NCBI GenBank assembly: GCA_910584825.1
Contig: CAJUCI010000003.1
Location: forward strand, 94,403-158,402
Origin: an uncultured Duncaniella sp.
GTDB taxonomy: Bacteria > Bacteroidota > Bacteroidia > Bacteroidales > Muribaculaceae
Length of the DNA: 64,000 nt
Direction of reading: 5' to 3'
The notes under the pieces were generated by a model, which was not told the origin of the DNA, searched no databases, and saw nothing but the letters and a program-made list of their open reading frames with translations. Below, piece by piece: positions 42,423 to 50,869 of this stretch (position 1 is its first letter; each line of letters opens with the position of its first letter). Position numbers and translations under genes: made by a program.

Positions 42423-43181
42423 ATGCAATCCACCCTACCCCTCATACAGCTCATGCAGCAACCCGGTGCCCGGGCATGGTTCACCGTCCGAGGCGACTGC
42501 GACCCGACCCAGCCGTATAGCGGATTTAACGTATGCCACTATACAGGCGACGCGCCCGAGCACATCGCCGAATGCCGACAAGCGTTGGCCGACGGGCTTG
42601 GCATCCGTCCCGACCGCCTCATCATTCCGCGTCAGACCCACTCCACAAATGTCCTTACCATAACCTCGCTCCCGGTCGAAGCCGAAAGCCTAGAGGCGGT
42701 GGACGCACTGGTCACTAACGTGCCAGGCATTGCAATCGGCGTCAACACCGCCGACTGCGTGCCCGTGGTATTGATTGACCCTATAAATAAGGTTATCGGC
42801 GTCGCTCATGCCGGATGGCGCGGAGCTGTCAACGGCATTGTGCGAGCCACGGTTGAGGCAATGACGAGTTTAGGCTCATCGGCCTCCGACATACAAGCGG
42901 CAATGGGCCCGTCGATATGCGTGGAGTGCTTTGAAGTGGGGGAAGAGGTAGCCACATTTTTCAACGACAGCTGCGTGAAGCGCGAGCCTGGCCGCAAGCC
43001 GCATGTATCGCTCCACAGCCACATTGCGTCGGAACTCATGCAATGCGGCTTGCCGCCAATGAACATAACACCGTTTGACCACGCGTTATGCACACGTCAC
43101 AACAGTGACCGTTACTGGTCAGCCCGCGCCCTCGGAATCAGTTCGGGCAGAGTGTTTACATTTGTAAAACTTGACGAGTGA
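42423..43181 (+). CDS. pgeF: PgeF/YfiH (LACC1-like) peptidoglycan editing or purine nucleoside enzyme
   Basis: A 252-residue protein of the YfiH/DUF152 family. Motifs: PRQTHSTNVLTI (~69), NTADCVPVVLID (~108-119), HAGWRGAVNGIV (~128-139), MGPSICVECFEVG (~161) and a late FDHALCTRHN. The conserved His/Cys/His residues bind a metal. Members act as purine nucleoside phosphorylase/adenosine deaminase-type enzymes, and E. coli PgeF removes mis-incorporated L-Ser from muropeptide precursors. Which activity applies is not readable from the sequence. The gene lies 68 nt from the divergent EamA gene. Only a weak promoter is seen. Confidence 0.9.
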   Translation: MQSTLPLIQLMQQPGARAWFTVRGDCDPTQPYSGFNVCHYTGDAPEHIAECRQALADGLGIRPDRLIIPRQTHSTNVLTITSLPVEAESLEAVDALVTNVPGIAIGVNTADCVPVVLIDPINKVIGVAHAGWRGAVNGIVRATVEAMTSLGSSASDIQAAMGPSICVECFEVGEEVATFFNDSCVKREPGRKPHVSLHSHIASELMQCGLPPMNITPFDHALCTRHNSDRYWSARALGISSGRVFTFVKLDE

Positions 43182-43565
43182 CTACATATCCGGCCTTGAC
43201 GCTATTTAGAATCAATCTAAATAACAAAAATTTCGCCGGCCCGAACGAACACTTTTCAAAACCGCCCCAACATCAAGCATTTGCGCCATACGCAACACCG
43301 TCAGAGGCCCGATAGTTCCACGTGTTCCACGGTGTATTTCACTGATTTTAGCCGAATTACAATTCTAAAAAAATTCACTTGTTAGAGTATTTTTAACAAA
43401 ATCATAATCCACTGAATCTCAACACACTGCACTTTCCGCCAAAAATGCAAGAGAAAAGCGATTTGATTTTACAGTTTTTTTTTAGGAAATTTGCAAAAGA
43501 ATAGCGGCATGACTACAGCCGCCAATCAACACTATTGACTCTCTTCTCTAACAGTCTTTAACCCC
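43182..43565. other. 384-nt region upstream of dnaA
   Basis: No supported gene. It holds a tandem GTTCCACG (43315-43322 and 43324-43331), AT-rich stretches, and a dnaA promoter candidate (43462-43493). No clear TTATNCACA DnaA-box cluster is seen, so I do not call an origin here. Confidence 0.6.
43462..43493 (+). promoter_or_regulatory. candidate promoter of dnaA
   Basis: TTTG at 43462-43465, 20-bp spacer, GAAATTTG at 43486-43493 (one mismatch to TAnnTTTG, in the first base). The leader would be about 65 nt. Confidence 0.5.
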
Positions 43566-44954
43566 ATGCAATACCAAAACTCGCCGCAATGGGACAAGTG
43601 CCTGGAGATAATCAAGGACACTATTCCCGCCGAACAATTCCGCTACTGGTTTAGCCCGCTGTCGTTCGTAAGCCTGAATGACAACGTGCTCACGATTTCG
43701 TGCCCGTCGGAATTCTTCGCAGAGCAGCTTGACGAACGCTATGTGAGCGTGCTCAAGTACACTCTCGAGCGAGTGTTCGGCAAGGGTATCAGACTGACCT
43801 ACGAGTTCCCCATCGTAGCCAACGACCCCTCCACTACTATCACACAGGAGAGTGCCCACCCCAGCCCTGCCGTAAAGCCGGCACCGGGCGCATCGGCCAA
43901 TCCGTTTCAGGACAAGTATGTCGAGGAAATCAACTCGCAGCTCAATCCCGAATACACATTCGAGAACTACTGCATAAGCGAGAGCAACAAGGTGGCCCAG
44001 TCAATCGGCGAGGCTATCGCCAACGACCCCAAGCTCAAGACCTTTAACCCGCTCTTTATCTTCGGCCCGTGCGGTGTGGGCAAGACCCACCTCATTCAGG
44101 CCATCGGTATCCGCATCAAAGAGCGCGACTCGCGCACACGCGTACTATATATTACTGCGCGCCTCTTCCAGGACCAGTTCTCGTCAGCTACACTCCGTGG
44201 CAAAATCAACGAGTTCATCAAGTTCTACCAGAGCATTGACACACTCATCATCGACGACATCCAGGAGCTGATAGGCAAGGAGAAGACACAAAGGACATTC
44301 TTCCACATCTTCAACCACCTCAAGCAGAACAACAAGCAGCTCATCATGTCGAGCGACTGTGCCCCTGCCGATATGGAGGGCATGGAGGAGCGTCTGCTCT
44401 CACGATTCAAGAGCGGCATGACCGCACGTCTCGACAAGCCCGACTATGCCCTGCGCCGCGAGGTGCTGCTTCAGAAGGCCCGCCGTGACGGCATCAAGCT
44501 GCCCGACGACGTTGTGGAGTTCATCGTCACCAATGTCACCCAAAGCATCCGCGAGATTGAGGGCGTGATGGTATCGCTCCTCGCTTACGCTACCGGCCTT
44601 AACTGCGAAATCGACATCAACCTTGCCCGCCGTGTGCTCGCCAACTCGGTCAAGCTCAACCAGCGCAAGACCAACTTCGAGTCAATCGCCAAGGTAGTCA
44701 GCGACTTCTACAACATCGACCCGACTCAGATTTTCGACAAGTCACGCAAGCGCGAGGTGTCAGACGCACGCCAGATGGTGATGTATCTCGCCAAGAAGCA
44801 CACCAAGATGCCGTTCAAGGCCATCGGCGCACGTCTGCAGCGTTCACACGCCACCGTGCTCTATGCATGCAAGCTCATAGACGAACGTCTGCCTCTTGAG
44901 AAGAAACTCCAGGACGACCTTTCGCAGATAGAGCGCGAGCTTATGGCCGAGTAA
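43566..44954 (+). CDS. dnaA: chromosomal replication initiator DnaA
   Basis: The AAA+ initiator protein, 462 residues, which binds oriC and loads the helicase. Domain I MQYQNSPQWDKCLEIIKDTI; a short domain II rich in Pro/Ala (~96-118); AAA+ domain III with Walker A FGPCGVGKTHL (~165-175) and Walker B LIIDDIQEL; domain IV with the helix-turn-helix signature DARQMVMYLAKKHTKMPFKAIGARLQRSHATVL (the conserved H[AT]TV[LI] at ~438). The Walker A has Cys in place of the more usual A/G, which is tolerated. The start is an ATG with a typical domain I following. dnaN and gyrB, its neighbours in many phyla, are not adjacent, as common in Bacteroidota. Confidence 0.97.
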   Translation: MQYQNSPQWDKCLEIIKDTIPAEQFRYWFSPLSFVSLNDNVLTISCPSEFFAEQLDERYVSVLKYTLERVFGKGIRLTYEFPIVANDPSTTITQESAHPSPAVKPAPGASANPFQDKYVEEINSQLNPEYTFENYCISESNKVAQSIGEAIANDPKLKTFNPLFIFGPCGVGKTHLIQAIGIRIKERDSRTRVLYITARLFQDQFSSATLRGKINEFIKFYQSIDTLIIDDIQELIGKEKTQRTFFHIFNHLKQNNKQLIMSSDCAPADMEGMEERLLSRFKSGMTARLDKPDYALRREVLLQKARRDGIKLPDDVVEFIVTNVTQSIREIEGVMVSLLAYATGLNCEIDINLARRVLANSVKLNQRKTNFESIAKVVSDFYNIDPTQIFDKSRKREVSDARQMVMYLAKKHTKMPFKAIGARLQRSHATVLYACKLIDERLPLEKKLQDDLSQIERELMAE

Positions 44955-45008
44955 ACAATCGGCGCACTAAGCACGGCTAAAGCCTTATTATTCAAGATTC
45001 CAACCACA

Positions 45009-45494
45009 TCACATGCTTGCCAACATATCGTCATACGACGGCATCGCGGCAAGCATGGTGCATTTATGCGCACCCATATCCACCCTCATGCAATAGTGCT
45101 CCATGCCATTGCTGATTATTAGATAAGGCACCCGCAGCACTATGTTGTAGCGTATAATCTGGTCGAACACCTTGCGGTCGATTCTCACATTCGGGGCCTT
45201 GTATTCCACAATGGCAAGAGGTTCAAGGCTACGCGTATAGATTACCGTATCGCACCGACGCGACGTGGAGTTGAGCGTAATGCCCATCTCGTTGGCCATC
45301 ATCGAAGCCGGAAAACCGAGCCGACCAACGAGAAAATGCACGAAATGCTGCCTCACCCACTCCTCAGGGGTCAGAAGCACCCATTTCTTCCTCAGGATGT
45401 CACGCACCTCCACCCCCTTGGGAGCGGACCTCAGCGCGAGGTCGGCCGGCGGGAGATTGAGCTGCGGAGGAGCGGATTGTAATGGCAACGGCAT
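45009..45494 (-). CDS. orphan HsdR N-terminal-like (type I restriction R-subunit N domain) protein
   Basis: A 161-residue protein equal to the HSDR_N/HSDR_N_2 nuclease-like domain alone. The motif CDTVIYTRSLEPLAIVEYKAPNV holds the D...ExK part of the PD-(D/E)xK fold. There is no helicase, HsdM or HsdS gene near. Stand-alone forms are conserved in Bacteroidota close to holA, so this is probably a house-keeping or repair nuclease rather than a remnant of a restriction system (inference). A -7 box TACTTTTG (minus, 45529-45536) precedes it. The N terminus (MPLPLQSAPPQLNLPPADLA) is Pro/Leu-rich and probably disordered. Confidence 0.75.
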   Translation of the reverse strand: MPLPLQSAPPQLNLPPADLALRSAPKGVEVRDILRKKWVLLTPEEWVRQHFVHFLVGRLGFPASMMANEMGITLNSTSRRCDTVIYTRSLEPLAIVEYKAPNVRIDRKVFDQIIRYNIVLRVPYLIISNGMEHYCMRVDMGAHKCTMLAAMPSYDDMLASM

Positions 45495-45722
45495 ATACGG
45501 AGACTGCTTTACATGATTATTACTCTAACAAAAGTAATCAATTCACACGACAATCCCCCTACCCCGCATCAAAAAACTTTTGCCCAAACCTGTGATATTG
45601 CTGAATTTCTGCGACATAAAACGGAGAAGCAGGATTTTGCCTAAAGATAAGTGTATAACAAATCTCTACAAATTGGGCATAAAAGTTATCGCCAATTTTA
45701 TTTTAAAGTAAAATTTTTGTCG

Positions 45723-45750
45723 TACTTTTGCGTTATAATAACAAACGCAA
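45723..45750 (+). promoter_or_regulatory. promoter and candidate operator of the toxin-antitoxin/holA transcript
   Basis: The -7 box TACTTTTG (45723-45730) is overlapped by an inverted repeat TTGCGTT (45728-45734) / AACGCAA (45744-45750) with a 9-nt spacer. This is a likely binding site for the HTH antitoxin encoded downstream. Confidence 0.55.
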
Positions 45751-45761
45751 TACACGACAAC

Positions 45762-46232
45762 ATGAGCGAAGTTGAACTTTTCCTGATAAAAGACGGAGAG
45801 AACTGCACAATATACACATTGCAGTTTCTCAATGATAAGGAATCTGAATTTGAGAAATTCATTGCCGAATTCAGGAATGATGCCGAATACAGCGAAGATT
45901 ATGCCCGCATTGCGACTTTTGTGACACGGATAGCTCGAAACGGAGCATTGGAGCGTTACTTCCGCAACGAGGGCAAAATTAGCGACTCGGTTGTAGCTTT
46001 GCCGGTTACATCATCCAAACTCCGGCTCTATTGTCTGCGTCTTTCCGACAAAATCCTTGTACTTGGCAACGGAGGAGTCAAAAACACACGCCGTTATGAG
46101 GAAGACCCCGTATTAAACGGTTATGTCATGACACTGCAAAAGTTTGAGAAACTTCTCAGACAAGAAGCAGCAAACGGCAACGTAAATATAACCGAATCCA
46201 CAATAGAAACCGACAATATTTTTGACCTATGA
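45762..46232 (+). CDS. putative RelE/HigB-like toxin of a type II TA pair
   Basis: A 156-residue protein, MSEVELFLIKDGENCTIYTL onward. The C-terminal half, with IARNGALERYFRNEGKISD, KLRLYCLRLSDKILVLGNGG and YEEDP, has the beta-strand plus basic-residue pattern of RelE/HigB (Gp49-like) mRNA interferases, though I cannot name the exact family. The start is set by the ATG behind the promoter; the open frame continues upstream through it without coding character. It is directly followed by an XRE-type gene with ATGA overlap, toxin first and antitoxin second, as in HigBA. Base composition is more AT-rich than dnaA or holA, which suggests transfer. Confidence 0.65.
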   Translation: MSEVELFLIKDGENCTIYTLQFLNDKESEFEKFIAEFRNDAEYSEDYARIATFVTRIARNGALERYFRNEGKISDSVVALPVTSSKLRLYCLRLSDKILVLGNGGVKNTRRYEEDPVLNGYVMTLQKFEKLLRQEAANGNVNITESTIETDNIFDL

Positions 46233-46492
46233 AAAGGACAAACAAATCTCTTGAGGAAATGTTGGGGCCTATCCCGGAGCGAATACAGCGGGAAACTGAC
46301 CTGTCGTTTCAAATATCCGACCGTATTTATGACTTGATGCAGGAGCGCGGGCTGACGAAGAAACAGTTTGCCGAAGCTCTCGGCAAACGTCCGTGTGAAG
46401 TCACCAAGTGGCTCAGCGGACAACACAACTTCACTATCTCAACCCTTGCCATGCTTTCCGCATTTTTCGGCAAATCAATAATAAACGTATGA
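46229..46492 (+). CDS. XRE-family HTH antitoxin
   Basis: An 87-residue DNA-binding protein. The helix-turn-helix lies at residues ~33-70 (DLMQERGLTKKQFAEALGKR, VTKWLSGQHNFTISTLAMLS). The N-terminal extension (MLGPIPERIQRETDLSFQIS) probably binds the toxin. It starts inside the toxin stop (ATGA) and its own stop overlaps the holA start in the same way (ATGA at 46489-46492). It is expected to neutralise the toxin and bind the inverted repeat at 45728-45750. The direct overlap with an essential replication gene is unusual. Confidence 0.85.
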   Translation: MKRTNKSLEEMLGPIPERIQRETDLSFQISDRIYDLMQERGLTKKQFAEALGKRPCEVTKWLSGQHNFTISTLAMLSAFFGKSIINV

Positions 46493-47571
46493 GCGCGGGG
46501 AATTACAATCAAAAAGCTGCAAAATCACCCAAAACCGACAGTGCCTCAGGCATCACATTTCCGCAGCTGAAAAAGATGATTTCAGCCGGGCAGCTCGCCC
46601 CCGTCTATCTGCTCCACGGAGAGGAGGGGTATTATATCGACGAGCTTGTCAAGGAGTTTGAGACACTTCTGCCCGAGGAGGAGCGCGACTTCAACCTCTA
46701 TACGCTCTACGGGCCTGAGACCGGGGTGGAGACGGTGATGGACGTATGCCAAAGGCTGCCTATGATGGCCGCACGCCAGGTGGTGATTGTCAAGGAGGCA
46801 CAGGCCATACGCGCCGACTCGCTCAACAAGCTGCACCATTATGCCGAACGCCCCAACCCGTCGACGGTGCTCGTGATAGCATGTCGAGGCGACAAGGCCA
46901 AGGGTAAGGAGCTGCTTGCCGCCGTGAAAAAAAACGGTGTGATATTCGAGTCGAAAAAGGTTAACGAGCGCAATATCCTCCCGGTAATCTCCGACCTCAT
47001 AAAGGAGAAGGGGATGACTGTCGACCCCAAAGCCCTGTCGATGCTCCGCGACTATATCGGCACCGACCTGTCGAGGCTCTACAATGAGATTGACAAGCTC
47101 TCGTTCATCCTCGGCCCCAACGCCATGATTACCCCCGAGGCCATCGAGCGAAACATAGGCATATCGAAGGACTACAACAACTTTGAGCTGCTCGACGCAA
47201 TCATAACCCGCAATGCCGCAAAGGCGATGTCGATAGTGGAGTATTTCCGCAACAATCCCAAGAACAATCCCACGATTCTGACCGTCACCATGCTCTTCAA
47301 TCACTTCGCCAACCTGCTGATATATCACTACACCCGCGACAAATCACCGGCCGGCTACATGGATGCGCTCGGATTCAGGGACACGTGGCGACTGCGCCCC
47401 TACGAGACCGCCTCACGCAACTACAACGTGCGTCAGACCATAGAGATTATCTCGGCCCTGCGCGAGTGTGACTGCCGCAGCAAGGGCATAGGGTCGAGAC
47501 AAAATCCGTATGACCTGCTCAAGGACCTCACTTTCCGCATACTCACATCGAGCGGCGTCATAAGGATGTAG
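46489..47571 (+). CDS. holA: DNA polymerase III delta subunit
   Basis: The clamp-loader delta subunit, 360 residues. Characteristic segments: PQLKKMISAGQLAPVYLLHG followed by EEGYYIDELVKEFETLLPEE, then SMLRDYIGTDLSRLYNEIDKL (~183) and TPEAIERNIGISKDYNNFEL. It opens the sliding clamp together with delta' and tau. The N-terminal ~22 residues (MSAGNYNQKAAKSPKTDSAS) are extra relative to the family. Its start codon overlaps the antitoxin stop by 4 nt, so translation is coupled to the TA genes; no separate promoter was found between them. The C-terminal collar domain ends KDLTFRILTSSGVIRM. Confidence 0.9.
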   Translation: MSAGNYNQKAAKSPKTDSASGITFPQLKKMISAGQLAPVYLLHGEEGYYIDELVKEFETLLPEEERDFNLYTLYGPETGVETVMDVCQRLPMMAARQVVIVKEAQAIRADSLNKLHHYAERPNPSTVLVIACRGDKAKGKELLAAVKKNGVIFESKKVNERNILPVISDLIKEKGMTVDPKALSMLRDYIGTDLSRLYNEIDKLSFILGPNAMITPEAIERNIGISKDYNNFELLDAIITRNAAKAMSIVEYFRNNPKNNPTILTVTMLFNHFANLLIYHYTRDKSPAGYMDALGFRDTWRLRPYETASRNYNVRQTIEIISALRECDCRSKGIGSRQNPYDLLKDLTFRILTSSGVIRM

Positions 47572-47592
47572 CGATAAAAACACGGGCGATTT

Positions 47593-47624
47593 TTTGGAAA
47601 TTTCGCCCCTTGGTTGTAATTTTG
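47593..47624 (+). promoter_or_regulatory. promoter of the Fur-family gene
   Basis: TTTG at 47593-47596, 20-bp spacer, TAATTTTG at 47617-47624. The expected transcript start (about 47629-47632) falls on the ATG at 47631, so the mRNA may be leaderless. Confidence 0.7.
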
Positions 47625-47630
47625 TGAGTG

Positions 47631-48089
47631 ATGAACGAGGATAAGCGCAAGGGGCTTGCTCACGAGGCCCTGAGCCGATATATAGCCGACCATCACAGGC
47701 GTTGCACCCCCGAGAGGTCTGCCGTGCTCGACATGATACTGGGACTCAACTCACGTTTCACCATCGACGAGCTGTGCAGAGCTATTGACGAGGGCGATTT
47801 TCGTGTGAGCCATGCCACGGTCTATAATTCGGTCAAGCTGTTCTGCGACGCCGGAATCCTCAGGCGGCTGCATCTCCAGGCCGATGTCTACGAACTGGCC
47901 ATCGACCCGCAGCTCACCGTCAGGCTCGTGTGTCGCAAATGCGGAAAGGTGCGCGAAATGCGTGACCAGCAACTGGCCCGCACGCTTGCACTGAAACGTT
48001 ATCAGTCGTTCATCCCCGACGGCTACGAGGTGTGCATGACCGGCCTGTGCTCGCGATGCCGCGCCAAAGGACTGAAGGACAAGAAATAA
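47631..48089 (+). CDS. Fur-family transcriptional regulator with atypical metal site
   Basis: A 152-residue Fur/PerR/Zur-type repressor. The winged helix contains FTIDELCRAIDEGDFRVSHA (~43-62) and the recognition segment HATVYNSVKLFCDAGIL (~61-77). Two CxxC pairs (CRKC ~101-104 and CSRC ~140-143) can hold the structural zinc. The regulatory site, normally a His-rich HHxHxxC block before the first CxxC, reads IDPQLTVRLVC with no histidine. So metal sensing must differ from Fe-Fur or PerR. I use the ATG at 47631; a GTG one codon before is possible. Situated between holA and purA; targets unknown. Confidence 0.8.
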   Translation: MNEDKRKGLAHEALSRYIADHHRRCTPERSAVLDMILGLNSRFTIDELCRAIDEGDFRVSHATVYNSVKLFCDAGILRRLHLQADVYELAIDPQLTVRLVCRKCGKVREMRDQQLARTLALKRYQSFIPDGYEVCMTGLCSRCRAKGLKDKK

Positions 48090-48133
48090 TGAAATAAATA
48101 CACACATTATATAATATATAGTAACTGAAAACG

Positions 48134-49408
48134 ATGAAAGTAGATGTGCTGCTCGGGCTCCAATGGGGCGACGAAGGTAAAGGCAAAGTGGTAGATGTAC
48201 TCACCCCCCGCTACGATGCCGTGGCAAGATTTCAGGGCGGCCCCAATGCCGGCCACACCCTCGAATTCGAGGGCAAAAAATATGTGCTCCGCTCCATCCC
48301 CTCAGGCATATTCCAGCATGGACAGATTAATATAATCGGCAACGGCGTAGTCCTTGACCCGGTGCTCTTCAAGCAGGAGGCTGAGGAGCTTGAGAAGAGC
48401 GGCGTGGACCTGCGCTCAATCCTGCGTATTTCCAAGAAGGTTCACCTCATCGCCCCTACCCACCGTCTGCTCGACGCGGCCAACGAGAAGGCCAAGGGCG
48501 GCAAGAAAATCGGCACCACCGGCAAGGGTATCGGCCCCACCTATACCGACAAGATTTCGCGTAACGGCATCCGTCTCGGCGATGTGTTCCACAACTTTGA
48601 CGAGAAGTACGGCGCGCTGCGCAGCATGCACCTCGCACGCCTCGCCTCGCTCGACTCGACCCCCGATGCCGAGCAGCTCGCCACGCTCGAGGACACCTGG
48701 ATGGACGCCATCGAGTATCTCAAGGGCTTTGACATCGTCGACTCGGAATTCCTCATCAACGGCCTTCTCGCCGAGGGCAAGAGCGTACTTTGCGAAGGCG
48801 CACAGGGCACACTCCTCGACATCGATTTCGGCTCATATCCCTTCGTGACATCATCCAACACCATCAGCTCGGGCGCATGTTCGGGCCTCGGCGTCGCACC
48901 CAACAAGATTGGCGAGGTGTTCGGAATATTCAAGGCTTACTGCACACGCGTGGGCAGCGGCCCCTTCCCCACCGAGCTTTTCGACGCCACCGGCAAGCGC
49001 ATCCGCGACCTCGGCCACGAGTACGGTGCTGTCACCGGCCGCGAGCGTCGCTGCGGATGGATTGACCTCGTCGCACTCCGCTATGCCATCATGCTCAACG
49101 GTGTGACCCAGCTCATCATGATGAAGAGCGACGTGCTTGACGGTTTTGATGAAATCAAGGCCTGCACAGCCTATCGCATCGGCGACGATGTCACCACACA
49201 GTTCCCCTACTCCATCGAGGAGGACATCGAGCCGGTTTACACAACCCTCCCCGGCTGGAAGACCGACATGACCAAGATGCAAAGCGAAGATGAGTTCCCC
49301 CAGGAATTCAAAGACTACATCTCGTTCCTCGAGAAGGAGCTTGCCACCCCCATCACCATTGTGTCGATTGGCCCCGACCGCAAGCAGACTATCGAAAGGA
49401 AGAAATAA
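48134..49408 (+). CDS. purA: adenylosuccinate synthetase
   Basis: A 424-residue PurA, usual length, which makes adenylosuccinate from IMP, aspartate and GTP in AMP synthesis. The P-loop-like start VLLGLQWGDEGKGKVVD with GDEGKGK (~12-18), GGPNAGHTL (~36), KVHLIAPTHRLLDAANEK and VGSGPFPTEL are all typical. The C-terminal GPDRKQTIERK is as usual. The ATG lies 44 nt after the Fur-family stop, so the two may share a transcript. It ends in the terminator at 49436-49463. Confidence 0.97.
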   Translation: MKVDVLLGLQWGDEGKGKVVDVLTPRYDAVARFQGGPNAGHTLEFEGKKYVLRSIPSGIFQHGQINIIGNGVVLDPVLFKQEAEELEKSGVDLRSILRISKKVHLIAPTHRLLDAANEKAKGGKKIGTTGKGIGPTYTDKISRNGIRLGDVFHNFDEKYGALRSMHLARLASLDSTPDAEQLATLEDTWMDAIEYLKGFDIVDSEFLINGLLAEGKSVLCEGAQGTLLDIDFGSYPFVTSSNTISSGACSGLGVAPNKIGEVFGIFKAYCTRVGSGPFPTELFDATGKRIRDLGHEYGAVTGRERRCGWIDLVALRYAIMLNGVTQLIMMKSDVLDGFDEIKACTAYRIGDDVTTQFPYSIEEDIEPVYTTLPGWKTDMTKMQSEDEFPQEFKDYISFLEKELATPITIVSIGPDRKQTIERKK

Positions 49409-49435
49409 TCATCCTACGGTAAACACACCTTAACC

Positions 49436-49463
49436 ATCAGGCCGCGCACAGGTGCGGCCTGAT
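49436..49463 (+). terminator. terminator of purA
   Basis: ATCAGGCCGC (49436-49445), loop GCACAGGT, GCGGCCTGAT (49454-49463): a 10-bp perfect stem. It is followed by TAATCC, so the U-tract is weak and attenuation into the next gene is possible. Confidence 0.65.
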
Positions 49464-49481
49464 TAATCCAATCATCATACC

Positions 49482-50726
49482 ATGGCCAAAGTCAAACCAT
49501 TCCGCGGCGTACGTCCGCCCCGCGACCTCGTCACCCAAGTAGCGTCACGCCCTTACGACGTGCTCAACTCCGAAGAAGCCCGCACCGAAGCCGAGGGCAA
49601 TCCCCGCTCGCTCTATCACATCATCAAGCCAGAGATTGATTTCGAGCCGGGTACTGACGAACATGACCCCAAAGTGTACGGCAAGGCCGTCGAGAACTTC
49701 AACGCCTTCCAGCAGAACGGATGGCTTGTGCAGGACGACGCCGAGCACTACTACATATATGCCCAGACCATGAACGGCCGCACACAGTATGGCATCGTAA
49801 TCGCCGCCAACGTGGCCGATTACATGGAGGGACGCATCAAGAAGCATGAGCTGACCCGCCGCGACAAGGAGGAAGACCGCATGAAGCATGTGCGCATCAA
49901 CAATGCCAACATCGAGCCGGTATTCTTCGCATTCCCCGACAACGAAGTGCTCCAGCGCATCATCGACGAAGTGACCAAGGGCGAGCCGGAATATGACTTC
50001 ACCGCACCTGACGGATTCGGCCACCACTTCTGGGTCATCAACTCCCCCGAGATGATTGACACAATCACCAAGGAGTTTGCCGACATCCCCTACCTCTACA
50101 TCGCCGACGGCCATCACCGCTCGGCCGCAGCCGCACTCGTAGGCCACGAAAAGGCACAGGCCAACCCCGAGCATAAGGGCGACGAGGAATACAACTATTT
50201 CCTCGCCGTGGCATTCCCCGCATCCCACCTCAACATCATCGACTACAACCGCGTGGTGCGCGACCTCAACGGACTCACCCCCGAAGAGTTCCTCGCACGT
50301 CTCGCCGAAAACTTCACTGTCGAGGCCAAGGGCACCGAAGAGTACCGCCCCGCATCGCTCCACAACTTCTCGCTCTATCTCGGCGGACAGTGGTATTCGC
50401 TCACAGCCAAGCCCGGCACATATGATGACAATGACCCGATAGGCATACTCGATGTCACCATATCGAGCGACCTCATCCTGCGCGACATCCTCGGCATCAC
50501 CGACCTCCGCTCCGACAAACGCATCGACTTCGTAGGCGGCATCCGTGGACTCGGCGAACTCAAGCGTCGAGTGGATTCAGGCGAAATGGCTATGGCTCTC
50601 GCGCTCTATCCCGTGTCGATGAAGCAGCTCATGGACATAGCCGACTCAGGCAACATCATGCCCCCCAAGACCACATGGTTTGAGCCTAAACTCCGCTCCG
50701 GCCTCATCATCCACAAGCTCGACTAA
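49482..50726 (+). CDS. DUF1015 family protein
   Basis: A 414-residue cytosolic protein of the DUF1015 family. Typical features: VKPFRGVRPPRDLVTQVASR followed by PYDVL near the N terminus, ENFNAFQQNGWLVQDD (~67), and YLYIADGHHRSAAAALVGHE (~205), a conserved DGHHR box. Members are found in serine or D-glycerate pathways near serA/serC in many Bacteroidota but the biochemical role is not settled. The start is the ATG at 49482. It lies 18 nt after the purA terminator hairpin and ends before two hairpins (50762-50793, stem CATATCACT/AGTGATATG; and 50801-50850). Confidence 0.85.
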   Translation: MAKVKPFRGVRPPRDLVTQVASRPYDVLNSEEARTEAEGNPRSLYHIIKPEIDFEPGTDEHDPKVYGKAVENFNAFQQNGWLVQDDAEHYYIYAQTMNGRTQYGIVIAANVADYMEGRIKKHELTRRDKEEDRMKHVRINNANIEPVFFAFPDNEVLQRIIDEVTKGEPEYDFTAPDGFGHHFWVINSPEMIDTITKEFADIPYLYIADGHHRSAAAALVGHEKAQANPEHKGDEEYNYFLAVAFPASHLNIIDYNRVVRDLNGLTPEEFLARLAENFTVEAKGTEEYRPASLHNFSLYLGGQWYSLTAKPGTYDDNDPIGILDVTISSDLILRDILGITDLRSDKRIDFVGGIRGLGELKRRVDSGEMAMALALYPVSMKQLMDIADSGNIMPPKTTWFEPKLRSGLIIHKLD

Positions 50727-50800
50727 GCTACCCGGCGACATCACATTGCCCACCTCTATATCATATCACTGTCAGATATAGGATAGTGATATGCAGAAAA

Positions 50801-50850
50801 TTCCCGAATCGATAACAGCCACGAAAATTATCGGTTCGGGAACTTTTTAT
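50801..50850 (+). terminator. terminator of the DUF1015 gene
   Basis: TTCCCGAATCGATAA (50801-50815) pairs with TTATCGGTTCGGGAA (50828-50842) with one mismatch, followed by CTTTTTAT. A first, shorter hairpin is at 50762-50793. Confidence 0.88.
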
Positions 50851-50869
50851 ACAAAATTATCAGTCGGCA

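Noticed and set aside
43182..43565. Chromosomal origin oriC
   Set aside because: No cluster of DnaA boxes or clear unwinding element; in Bacteroidota oriC is often not next to dnaA.
45009..45494. Type I restriction-modification system
   Set aside because: Only an isolated N-terminal domain exists, with no methylase, specificity or helicase part.
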